A stretch of DNA of 48,155 bases. It comes from Stentor roeselii (lineage: Eukaryota; Ciliophora; Heterotrichea; Heterotrichida; Stentoridae). Position numbers and translations under genes: made by a program. Where the stretch lies: assembly GCA_006503475.1 (NCBI GenBank), contig RSEH01000320.1, positions 1-48,155 of the forward strand, written 5' to 3'. This document shows positions 8,709 to 16,952 of the stretch, in pieces. The notes beneath the pieces were generated by a model. That model was not told where the DNA came from and did not search any database. It worked only from the letters and a program-made list of their open reading frames with translations. Positions within the stretch are counted from its first letter, which is position 1. Each line of letters opens with the position of its first letter.

Positions 8709-9923
8709 ATGTCTCAAAAACAGTACGATTTTCCTCTCAACCCTCGAAAATCCATGTATTTCGACGAGTCATCAATCGAGATAAGCAACTTAGTCTCTCT
8801 TCTCAGAAGTCCCAGTAGTCAAAGAGCACCATCATCAATAAAAGCTTTACAAATCCTAACCAAAAACATTCCTTTTTTCAAGCAACTTATTTTAGACTAC
8901 GAAGAAAAAGCGCATATTGAATGTTGCTCGTCTTTAAAGCACATTTTCATGGAAAGAGGTTCAATTGTTTGTGAAGCTGGAGAAGCAGGGGATTTGTTTT
9001 ACATTATTTTAAAAGGTTCTGTCAAGGTGTTAGTTCCTGATGAATATTCCAGGGTGTTACTTGAAAGCACGATTTTATTATCTGGATGTGCCTTCGGAGA
9101 ATTCGCTCTTGTTAAGAATAAACCAAGAACTGCGACTGTTGTTTGTTCTGAAGACACACATTTCGCGATTTTATCGAAAAAGGACTTTGTAAGGATTTTA
9201 GGGAACTTTACCAATAAGAGATTCGATGAAATGACTGAATTTTTAAAGAAACTGCCGATTTTTAATGGATGGAGCATGAATTCACTTGTAAGGCTCAGTT
9301 ACTTGTTTAAAATCATCAAGTATAAACGAGGGCAAAGGCTTTTTCGAGAAGGTGACCCAGCGGATAGCGTGTTTATCGTCAAAAGTGGAGAATTTGAACT
9401 GACTAAAGAAATTATGATTAAGTCTAGCCCTCATCTTGTCATTGGAAAAATCGGAAGACCATTGAAAACGACCAGGAAACAAAAAACTTTTTTACAAGGA
9501 AAACTTTCTATTGTCAGTCTTGGAGTTATTATTGGAGATGATGATGTTTTAAACGGAGATTTTTACTTGAAAACTTGTACTTGTTACTCTAGTCAGGCTG
9601 AAGTATTGAAAATTTCTGCTGTTGAGTTCAAAAAACGCATCAGGAATGAAGAAAGTTTAACTGTCCTTGCGGAAAAAAATGCTTTTAGAACTAATCATAT
9701 TTCATCTGCTGTCATGATGATTAAACAGATACAGACACCGAATAAAAAGAAGGAAAAAATGTTGAAAGTGATTAATGATAAACAAGCTTCTGATTCACGA
9801 TGCATTTCTCCGGCTTTTGAATCTTTTACTTCACATCGAAGTTCACTTTCGATTTGTTCTCCGTTGTTTAAGGAAAAATCTAGCTCGCAGATTGTTTTGG
9901 AACTTAAGTCGCTTTGGAGATGA
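8709..9923 (+). CDS. Two-domain cyclic-nucleotide-binding (CNBD) protein
   Basis: A 404-residue soluble protein with two CNBD folds. The first (about residues 50-170) has an intact phosphate-binding cassette, FGEFALVKNKPRTATV, like PKA regulatory subunits. The second (about 185-320) begins well (RGQRLFREGDPADSVFIVKSGEFEL), but its cassette is replaced by IGDDDVLNGDFYLKTCTCYSSQ, without FGExAL or the RAA/RTA arginine, so it probably does not bind nucleotide. There is no PKA dimerisation/docking helix and no RRxS inhibitor site, so this is not a standard PKA regulatory subunit. The reading frame is open two codons further upstream, but the first ATG is the one used here. The last 70 residues are Ser-rich and disordered. 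It ends in TGA, 21 bp before the convergent Dopey stop. Confidence 0.85.
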   Translation: MSQKQYDFPLNPRKSMYFDESSIEISNLVSLLRSPSSQRAPSSIKALQILTKNIPFFKQLILDYEEKAHIECCSSLKHIFMERGSIVCEAGEAGDLFYIILKGSVKVLVPDEYSRVLLESTILLSGCAFGEFALVKNKPRTATVVCSEDTHFAILSKKDFVRILGNFTNKRFDEMTEFLKKLPIFNGWSMNSLVRLSYLFKIIKYKRGQRLFREGDPADSVFIVKSGEFELTKEIMIKSSPHLVIGKIGRPLKTTRKQKTFLQGKLSIVSLGVIIGDDDVLNGDFYLKTCTCYSSQAEVLKISAVEFKKRIRNEESLTVLAEKNAFRTNHISSAVMMIKQIQTPNKKKEKMLKVINDKQASDSRCISPAFESFTSHRSSLSICSPLFKEKSSSQIVLELKSLWR

Positions 9924-9944
9924 TGAATGGTAAATAATTTTCAA

Positions 9945-12900
9945 TTAGCTGTTACTAAAATTAAGCATAAAAAAATCATCCTCAATAACAGACTCCACAT
10001 CCTCTTCCTTAACAGTAGACCTCAAAGTATTACTCCTAACAACCTGCCTACAAAGTTCCTTTGCCAATTTTCCAAACTCTTCCTCAGTAGCCGGACTATT
10101 TTTCATAACAAGGGGTCTATTAACCATAGCAGTAGTTTTTTCAATATCCTCAAAACTAACTTCTTCCCCAACAAGTCGATTAACCAAAGGAAACTGCGAA
10201 TTTTCATTAAAAACTTCAGAATTGAGACTATCATAGAAGAAAAGCCATTGATAAATCAAGAACTCTTCACTATTAACAGCAGAAAACAAGTCTAAAAATT
10301 TAAGCGCTGCGAATTTCTGACTAAGTCCTTCATTCGAGCCAAGCATTTGCATAAGTTCCGTTAACAAGTGCGGCCAAAGCTGTGGCCAGTAGCTGCTAAG
10401 TGAATTATGCGAAGATTTAAGCAGAAGGACTCGAACAGTAAAAAAAACCCAAGGATTAAGGCTTCTATCAGATTTAAGTAGTTCTGTTAAACTTTTAATG
10501 ATGATGTCTAAACAGTTGGAATAAGAGTCTTTTTCACTTGAGTAGATAAAAAAAGCTAAAGATTTCAATTTGCAGGTCCTGTGAAGTTTTTTTATGTTTT
10601 CATTGGAAAAAATTCCTAGTTCTCGATTTAGAAGTTCTTTTACTAGCACTGTCTTGTCGGGGTAGTGAGAGGAGGACAGACAGTTTATTATTTTCTTCCA
10701 GTGGCTTAAGCAACATCGACTGTTTCGCATGTTTCGGAAAAAGGACTGCTCTACGGAATAATCGATTGATTGCTTTTTGAACTTTTCGGAAGGACGGGTC
10801 TCTGGAAGGCAGATTAAGGAACTCATTAGTTCTGCTGTTTGGTCTACGTCGAAGTTGGGGTTGTTACTTGTGAATAAGTTTAAAGCTTCCATTACTGGAG
10901 ATTGGATTAAACTTTGACCTTTTTCTTTACTGTCGCTTTGGAAAAGGGAATTTGTTATTCGGAAAAGAGTTGATTTTAGAAGGAGGAGGGAAGATAGACT
11001 TGAAGTAAGCCTTTCTTTCGGAACATAAAAGTGAACAGAAGGTGGAAAAGGCGGGTTCAACCCATTCTGATTTTGTTGAAAAGTGAGTAAATTTGCAGTT
11101 TTCACAAGATTCTCAGTCAACATCTGCAAATTTTTCTTAAGTGAAGCATCTTTCAAAAAATCATCAATTTTAACACGACAAATAAAAAGATGCAAAATAT
11201 CTAAAAGCCAGCAGCAATTTAAACCAACATCAATTTTCAAGAAAAACTGTAAAGCCTGCTGCCAAAAATTCGAAGTTTCATCAGTTTTCTTAGGAATCGA
11301 TTCTTCAGCAACACAAGCGACGACTGAATAAAGAAAATGACAAGCTGCAACAATTTCAGCAGGTAAGTCCAAAGCGAGTTTCTTATCTTGTTTCACTTTT
11401 TCAATGCACTGTCCAAGTCCAATAATCAGAATTTTTAACTCAAAAGAAAGACTCACCATTAAAAATACGATTTTTTTCGCTTCTTCATCATTAGCCTTTC
11501 CTTTCCACAGCTGAAAAATCGAAGAAATTGTCTCATTCGGGTATTTCAACATGATTGGATTTAAAATTTCAAGAACTGGAAGAGTCCCTCTATTCAAATT
11601 ACCTGATTTGAAAAGACCAGTTCCTGATTTACTTACTTCAACAGGTAAGTTGAAATTTCCAACACATGAGAGAAAAGTTTGAAGGACTTCTGGAAGTTTT
11701 AATAAAATCTCAGATTTTACATCGATTTGAGGCGCTGAACTTCCAGATCCTCTTAAATAAGATAAAATTCCTCCCTTTTGAGGAACTGGATCTGATTTTT
11801 CTTCTCCGATTTCTAAAGCACGGTGAAGAACTGCTTTTAAACCTAGAAGAAGTGGAGTCTTGTCTGGGGTTTTTGGAATGCCTTGGCAAAAGTTGTTTAC
11901 AAGCTTTTTGTAGTATTCGGATTGGGTTGATAGTGGAAGGAATTGCATCACGCGAGGAAGTGACTCGACTATGAAGTTGATCCAATGTGAAAAGATGTAA
12001 GAGTCTTCGATTTTTAGGACTTCGAGATAGACACTTGAGAATAGAGAGGAGCAGATTATGGATTTTAGTGTCTCGTCTGATGGTGAAGGATTAAATTCAA
12101 AAAAAACAACCCTTAAAACATTCAACAACAACAACTGCAAAACCCCATCCTTTTGCTGAATACTCAAACTAAGCACCTGCAGTACCCTATTTAAAATCCT
12201 ATGAGCAAGTGAAATTTCTCCTAAAGTCAAAGCAAGATCTAAAAATTCAGCAGCCGCAGCCCTAACAGTATGATTTTCCTTTTGAAACCTAGGATCACTA
12301 CATTCAGTCCTAATATAAAGCAAGGCAATTTCAATAAGCGCCTCTAAATAATTCCCAGCTTTCAAACATCGAAAACTACTTAAAAACTCTTCAACGTCTT
12401 TAGAGCCAAGACGAAGCGATTTAGTCTTCGTGATGATTGTTTCGCTTCCATTTCTGATAAGTTTCTTCAACTTCTTAAAAGAATCTAAAATCATTCCGCT
12501 TTCATAACTTCCTTCAACTTCGTAAAAGTCGCCCTTTGGACGAACTCTGATTTGCATTAAAATGTTGAGGATTGGACCTAAAACAAATTCAAATTTTTCA
12601 AGACTTTCGAATATCCACTCTCGGGCTAGTTGTCTTACTTCTGGAGATGAGTTTTCCAAGTTGTCGATCACGAGAAATATTCCGTCTCCGAAACGGAAAA
12701 TACGGCCGATTTCTTCTGGGTTGCATTTGCAGGTGAATTTCCAGAATTCTGTGAAAATTTTTAAACCTTTTTTTACGTCTTTTACTAGAGTTTCGTGGTT
12801 TATATCGAGGGAATTTCGGGATTTGCGAATATCCAAACTTCTAAAATAATCACTAGAACCAATCAACTTACTTTTCAATTTTTCAATAAAACTATCATGA

Positions 12901-14582
12901 TCAAACCTTTCAAGTTTCAAAAAAAGTTCCACAACTTTTTTCCTATTCTGCAATTCTTCAATAAAATTCCAAAGTTTATTAAAAAGTTCTGATAAAATAT
13001 TCGAATTTTCACAATAAGAGTCAAGAAGTTCCTGATAATACTCTTTTTTCTCCTGACTCAACAAATCAACAATATTTTCAATTCCAATTAAAGCCAAATC
13101 CTTATCATTATTAAGCATAGCCTCAAACAAGCACCTGACCCAATCATCTTCATTATCCCCATCTCCATGTTTTTCAAGTGACAACAACAAAGAAGCGACA
13201 GTTTTTAAATGAGAAGACCTTGCAGGGTCATTGCTGATAGCACTAAAAAAATTATGATAATTTTTAATAGCAGCTGAAAGTTGAGGGACTCTTGACTTGA
13301 TTCGATTCATGATCATTTGAACGAGTTCTAAAACTTTAGTAAGTGAATCATGAAGTTGCTGAATGCCAAGTAAAAGCGATTCTAAAATCAAGACCATTGA
13401 AGACTGGTCATACCCTGCATCGAACCCTGCAATAAAGAACTGGATGACTTCAACAGAAGAAGTCCTATCAAGTCTTAAATCTTCATCAAGAGCACTTTTA
13501 AGAGACTTCCAAACTTCTTCTTTAATTGACTGGATTTCAAGGATTTTATTGATGCGTTCTTCGAGTTTCTTATAAGCTGAACTTTCGTTATTTTTTAAGG
13601 AATATTTCAACATCGGCACTGTGATCGGCTTGAAAAAGTCAGTCTCCGGGCTTGTTTTTTCCAGAACAAAAATAACGACATCTAAAGGCAAAGTGATTTC
13701 TTCCCCTTTCTTCACCTCTCCTTCGAACAAGTTCCGAACAGCCTGCTGCTTCAGAAGAATCCAGTGGTCTACAGGTCCATAAGGAAAAAGCCATTCAAAG
13801 GCTTTTTCCCTGTTGTTCCTGTCAAGCATTTTAAACCCTTGTTGCATCAAAGTGATTTTTTCCTTATCCTCCAGGACCTCAGCAGGAGAATAAATCGGAA
13901 AATGACGGATCAATAAAGTCAAAGTCATGTTCTGCACATCGTCTGCTTCACTGTTCATGGAAGCTACAAGGGAATTTATCAGAAGGTTCTTTTGTGGCAG
14001 GAAAGAACGAAGTTCAGAAGAGTTACTTGGAAGTCTTGAAAGCAAATAATTTAAACCTGCTGGACGAAGTTTACTGCTTCGAAGAACTGATTGCCACACT
14101 GCTCCGAAAAGACTTTGACGGTCTTTTTCGCTGATTTCGTCGAAAATCTGGCAGATTTGAGTTGATATCTCACCTTGCATCAGACCTGGAAGTAATGAAC
14201 TTACAATGCCGGGAAAGGCAAAGGTCAGTGAGGAACTTTGGGGCACTAGGGATGATTGGATTATTGATAGGATTTCGGATTTGATCTCGTTTGATGATAG
14301 GTCGAAGTAGTGGAATAAACCTGATGAAAAGAGAGAAAAGTTTGGAATCATTGAGGGGGAATGGAAAATCACGGAGTAGATTGAAAGGGTTGACATGTGA
14401 ATCTGCCCGACTGCATCAGGGTTAAAGCATTGAGTCAACCTAGTCGCCAGCAGATATTTTTCCGACTCAAAACAACTAGGATCCTTTTTCAAAAAAGCTT
14501 CAACCGACTTCAGCCAGCTAAGCAACGAGTTCCAATCCGTACTTGAGTTCGGAAACTTATCAAGAAGGCTTTTAAAGGACAT
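9945..14582 (-). CDS. DOP1: Dopey (DOP1) family membrane-traffic protein
   Basis: A 1545-residue protein. The N-terminal 250 residues match the Dopey domain: DWNSLLSWLKSVEAFL, LTQCFNPDAVGQIHMSTLSIY, SSGLFHYFDL, LPGLMQG, and GAVWQSVLRSSKLRPAGLNY. The C-terminus (about 1440-1510) matches the conserved Dopey tail, with FLIYQWLFFYD and NRL. Dopey proteins work with Mon2 and a flippase in endosome-Golgi transport. The length is below that of yeast Dop1 (about 1700) and human DOPEY (about 2300-2460). The middle is helical without recognisable subdomains. The ATG lies six bases (two TAA codons) after the stop codon of the upstream ArfGAP gene, in the same reading frame. It ends in TAA. Confidence 0.88.
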   Translation of the reverse strand: MSFKSLLDKFPNSSTDWNSLLSWLKSVEAFLKKDPSCFESEKYLLATRLTQCFNPDAVGQIHMSTLSIYSVIFHSPSMIPNFSLFSSGLFHYFDLSSNEIKSEILSIIQSSLVPQSSSLTFAFPGIVSSLLPGLMQGEISTQICQIFDEISEKDRQSLFGAVWQSVLRSSKLRPAGLNYLLSRLPSNSSELRSFLPQKNLLINSLVASMNSEADDVQNMTLTLLIRHFPIYSPAEVLEDKEKITLMQQGFKMLDRNNREKAFEWLFPYGPVDHWILLKQQAVRNLFEGEVKKGEEITLPLDVVIFVLEKTSPETDFFKPITVPMLKYSLKNNESSAYKKLEERINKILEIQSIKEEVWKSLKSALDEDLRLDRTSSVEVIQFFIAGFDAGYDQSSMVLILESLLLGIQQLHDSLTKVLELVQMIMNRIKSRVPQLSAAIKNYHNFFSAISNDPARSSHLKTVASLLLSLEKHGDGDNEDDWVRCLFEAMLNNDKDLALIGIENIVDLLSQEKKEYYQELLDSYCENSNILSELFNKLWNFIEELQNRKKVVELFLKLERFDHDSFIEKLKSKLIGSSDYFRSLDIRKSRNSLDINHETLVKDVKKGLKIFTEFWKFTCKCNPEEIGRIFRFGDGIFLVIDNLENSSPEVRQLAREWIFESLEKFEFVLGPILNILMQIRVRPKGDFYEVEGSYESGMILDSFKKLKKLIRNGSETIITKTKSLRLGSKDVEEFLSSFRCLKAGNYLEALIEIALLYIRTECSDPRFQKENHTVRAAAAEFLDLALTLGEISLAHRILNRVLQVLSLSIQQKDGVLQLLLLNVLRVVFFEFNPSPSDETLKSIICSSLFSSVYLEVLKIEDSYIFSHWINFIVESLPRVMQFLPLSTQSEYYKKLVNNFCQGIPKTPDKTPLLLGLKAVLHRALEIGEEKSDPVPQKGGILSYLRGSGSSAPQIDVKSEILLKLPEVLQTFLSCVGNFNLPVEVSKSGTGLFKSGNLNRGTLPVLEILNPIMLKYPNETISSIFQLWKGKANDEEAKKIVFLMVSLSFELKILIIGLGQCIEKVKQDKKLALDLPAEIVAACHFLYSVVACVAEESIPKKTDETSNFWQQALQFFLKIDVGLNCCWLLDILHLFICRVKIDDFLKDASLKKNLQMLTENLVKTANLLTFQQNQNGLNPPFPPSVHFYVPKERLTSSLSSLLLLKSTLFRITNSLFQSDSKEKGQSLIQSPVMEALNLFTSNNPNFDVDQTAELMSSLICLPETRPSEKFKKQSIDYSVEQSFFRNMRNSRCCLSHWKKIINCLSSSHYPDKTVLVKELLNRELGIFSNENIKKLHRTCKLKSLAFFIYSSEKDSYSNCLDIIIKSLTELLKSDRSLNPWVFFTVRVLLLKSSHNSLSSYWPQLWPHLLTELMQMLGSNEGLSQKFAALKFLDLFSAVNSEEFLIYQWLFFYDSLNSEVFNENSQFPLVNRLVGEEVSFEDIEKTTAMVNRPLVMKNSPATEEEFGKLAKELCRQVVRSNTLRSTVKEEDVESVIEDDFFMLNFSNS

Positions 14583-14588
14583 TTATTA

Positions 14589-15194
14589 TTAATTACTTTT
14601 CCTGAAGTTTTTGAAGAAATTCATTCCTTTTTCTTTCATTTCTCCTGCGAAACTTTCAACTTTTCGAAGAGCGATTGATATCGGAGAGTGAAGTTCTTGA
14701 AGTGGAGGAAGAGATTCAGGGATTATTTGAATGTCACTCTCTTCGAACCTATCTTCGCCATAGAGGATTGAAGAGTACTCTGAGCAAAGATCCGCTCCTT
14801 CACTTTCACTGGGTGTTAACATAGTGCAAGGCGAGTCACTAACCATCATCTTCAGCATTTCAATGTAATAAGCACAAGCTTTTGTCCGATACTTATACTC
14901 AATAGAGTCATTACAAGAAATAGCGTACATTGCGAAGAAAGACTTCAATGATGCGTTGCCTCCCATTAGTAAAGACTGCAGGTCTAGTATTGAATAAGAA
15001 CTATCAATGACTTTTATTGAAGAAATCTCAGGAATAAGCGTTTTGTGGACTGAGGCGCAGCCTTTACATAGTAAAATCCCAAGACTCACTGAGGAATGAG
15101 TCACGTCATTTATACCGCAGTCAAAACAAATTGTGTTCTGTGGGTCTTCTTGGATTTTTCTGAAAGTTTCTGCTATTGACTGGTTGTTGTTCAT
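14589..15194 (-). CDS. ARFGAP2/3-like protein with altered arginine finger
   Basis: A 201-residue protein whose first 120 residues form an ArfGAP zinc finger. Cys23-x2-Cys26 and Cys43-x2-Cys46 are separated by 16 residues, followed by LMGGNASLKSFFAMY and TKACAYYIEML. These match ARFGAP1/2/3, which stimulate GTP hydrolysis on Arf at the Golgi. The invariant arginine after CxxC-x3-H is lysine here (VHKTL, Lys51), and LGVHxS is changed to LIPEIS, so GAP activity is doubtful. The C-terminal 70 residues are acidic, with a short amphipathic basic end (MNFFKNFRKSN). The gene ends TAA TAA TAA directly before the Dopey ATG, which suggests co-expression with another Golgi-traffic factor. Confidence 0.85.
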   Translation of the reverse strand: MNNNQSIAETFRKIQEDPQNTICFDCGINDVTHSSVSLGILLCKGCASVHKTLIPEISSIKVIDSSYSILDLQSLLMGGNASLKSFFAMYAISCNDSIEYKYRTKACAYYIEMLKMMVSDSPCTMLTPSESEGADLCSEYSSILYGEDRFEESDIQIIPESLPPLQELHSPISIALRKVESFAGEMKEKGMNFFKNFRKSN

Positions 15195-15372
15195 TTTGAT
15201 TTAATAACTTTAATCAAAAATTTGAAGTGAGTTGAAGAAAGGTTGATTGAAAATAGAGTAGATAGGAAAAAGGTTTGATTAAAAGATTATTATTTGAATG
15301 GGAAAAAGATGTTTTTTGTTTGTTATTTTTAACCATTTAATTTAAGGAGGATTTAATCACGCTCATGTTATA

Positions 15373-16167
15373 ATGAAATTCTGGGACCCGGTTACTTGTA
15401 AGGCATAGTCAGCTAGTATTGACTGGTGTGAGTTGAACTATGAGGTTTCGGATTATATTGTAGAGTTTTGGAATACTATGACTTCTTTTTCTTTTGTGAT
15501 AATTGGTCTGGTGAATATCGCATTACTGCGTCATCTTCGCGGATCCTACAAAGAATTCTGGATATCAATTCTCTACATAATAGTCGGTTTGGGTTCAGCA
15601 GCATTTCACGGCACATTAAAATTCAACTACCAGCTCTGGGATGAGATTCCAATGGTCTGGGTGATATCCTCGTAAGAAAAACCTAGAGCTCTTTACTCCT
15701 ACCTGACACTAAAGCCCTGCACATCCAATTTCAAATGGAAGCTCTTTATTTTCTTCCTATTATACGACAGCTTCTGGATGATGATCCATTCAGACAACGC
15801 CTTCGTGATTTTCTTTCAAGCAAATTTCGTTTTGATGTATTTTTCAATGATTTGGTGCATGGTAAGCTTTACTCAGTTCAAATATCAAAAAGAAATCGGG
15901 ACTTCCAATTCAGCTCGAGTTTTATATTTGCATACATGTTGTGTAGTTGTCGCTTGCATCAGCTGGATTTCTGATCATTTGTTCTGTGAAAGTTTTAATT
16001 CAACTTTAAACCCACAGCTTCATTCATGGTGGCATGTTTTCATGAGCTTAAGTGCTCATTATGCACTTTTGTTTGAGATTGTTTTGAGATTTGCTCAGGA
16101 AAAAAAGAAAATTTTATTGGATGGAGATTTTATTGTTTTTGGAAGGATTGATAAACATCAGGAATAA
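15373..16167 (+). CDS. Alkaline ceramidase (ACER), two 15-nt introns
   Basis: Removing two 15-nt introns (15398-15412 and 15672-15686) from 795 bp gives 254 residues that read as an alkaline ceramidase from end to end. This is a 7TM hydrolase that cleaves ceramide to sphingosine and fatty acid. The first intron removal restores TSSIDWCELNYEVSDYI. Asp12, Trp13, Glu15, Asn17 and Glu26 correspond to the Ca2+ site of human ACER3. Zinc ligands are the His of AAFHGTLKF and the two His of HSWWHVFM. The family motifs LWDEIPMVW and DHLFC are present. Exons are 25, 259 and 481 nt. The start ATG follows GTTATA. No catalytic residue appears to be missing. ER or Golgi location is the family norm. Confidence 0.93.
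15398..15412 (+). other. 15-nt spliceosomal intron (ceramidase intron 1)
   Basis: GTAAGGCATAGTCAG. Unspliced, the frame stops at the TAG inside it. Removing it joins ACT T to CT AGT ATT and restores the ceramidase calcium-site motif. Confidence 0.93.
15672..15686 (+). other. 15-nt spliceosomal intron (ceramidase intron 2)
   Basis: GTAAGAAAAACCTAG. Its TAA ends the frame after VWVISS. Removal continues the membrane-spanning sequence as SALYSYLTLK. Confidence 0.92.
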
Positions 16168-16297
16168 GTTAATTAGAGATTTTAGGAAAGGGGTTTTATT
16201 GTATTTTTTGGGGGTTGTGATGAGAGTGGGTTTAATTTAGTTTTTTTGGAGAGGTGAGGATATTAGATTGTGGTTTTTTTATTATTATTTGTTGTTT

Positions 16298-16948
16298 ATG
16301 GATCAAATTTTCAAGATTTTTAATTGTTGTACAAGTGAAAGTATCACAACAAATGAACTCAATTTTAATCAGATAAGGATTGAGGAAGAGGAAGTCAAAA
16401 GTTTAGAATTTGAAGTACAGAGGTTGATGGATAAAAATTCGGATTTACGACATAATTCGGAATATCGGGAAAAAATTCAACAGGATCATATAAGGGATAA
16501 TTGTTTGTATGAAAAGGATTATGTTATTAATACTGATGAATCTAGAGAGGATAACTCAAGTAAAACTCTAGAACTACTAAACGAACGTTTAACCCTCATA
16601 CAAGAAAATAACAAATACCTAAAAGAAAAGCTAAAAACCCTTCAAGTAACCCATAAACAGTCCGAAAGTTCCGAAATCTCCTTAAAACTCTCAACCTCAT
16701 CATCAAAACTCTTAAAAACCCAAAAAAAGCTCTCAACCCTTCTCTCAACCCTACAAGAATCCCACAATTCCCTATCAAAAAGCCCTGAAATCTCTTCAAC
16801 CCGTTCAAAACTTTCCTATTACACCTCCGAAAACGAGAACCTTTTAACCCAACTATCATCTCTCACCTCAAACCAAATAAAAATCCATTCAATTCTTTCA
16901 AAATCAAATCATTTCTCAAATCTACAAAAAATATTCCCTCCTAATTAA
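16298..16948 (+). CDS. Coiled-coil protein, unknown
   Basis: A 216-residue hydrophilic protein with no recognisable family. Residues 25-65 (EEEEVKSLEFEVQRL) and 85-215 show heptad spacing, with long Leu/Lys/Ser-rich helices (KTLELLNERLTLIQENNKYL). The frame is open ten codons further upstream as a hydrophobic TTG-led run, but the first ATG begins MDQIFKIFNCC. The gene shows an abrupt switch in base skew near 16555: G/T-rich coding strand before it, A/C-rich after. Its stop lies 4 bp from the stop of the convergent neighbour. A centrosomal or cytoskeletal role would be a guess. Confidence 0.7.
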   Translation: MDQIFKIFNCCTSESITTNELNFNQIRIEEEEVKSLEFEVQRLMDKNSDLRHNSEYREKIQQDHIRDNCLYEKDYVINTDESREDNSSKTLELLNERLTLIQENNKYLKEKLKTLQVTHKQSESSEISLKLSTSSSKLLKTQKKLSTLLSTLQESHNSLSKSPEISSTRSKLSYYTSENENLLTQLSSLTSNQIKIHSILSKSNHFSNLQKIFPPN

Positions 16949-16952
16949 TAAT

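Noticed and set aside
14555-14600. A GT-AG intron joining ArfGAP and Dopey into one protein
   Set aside because: The only candidate is about 28 nt, which breaks the 15-nt rule and would remove the Dopey start. No 15-nt option exists.
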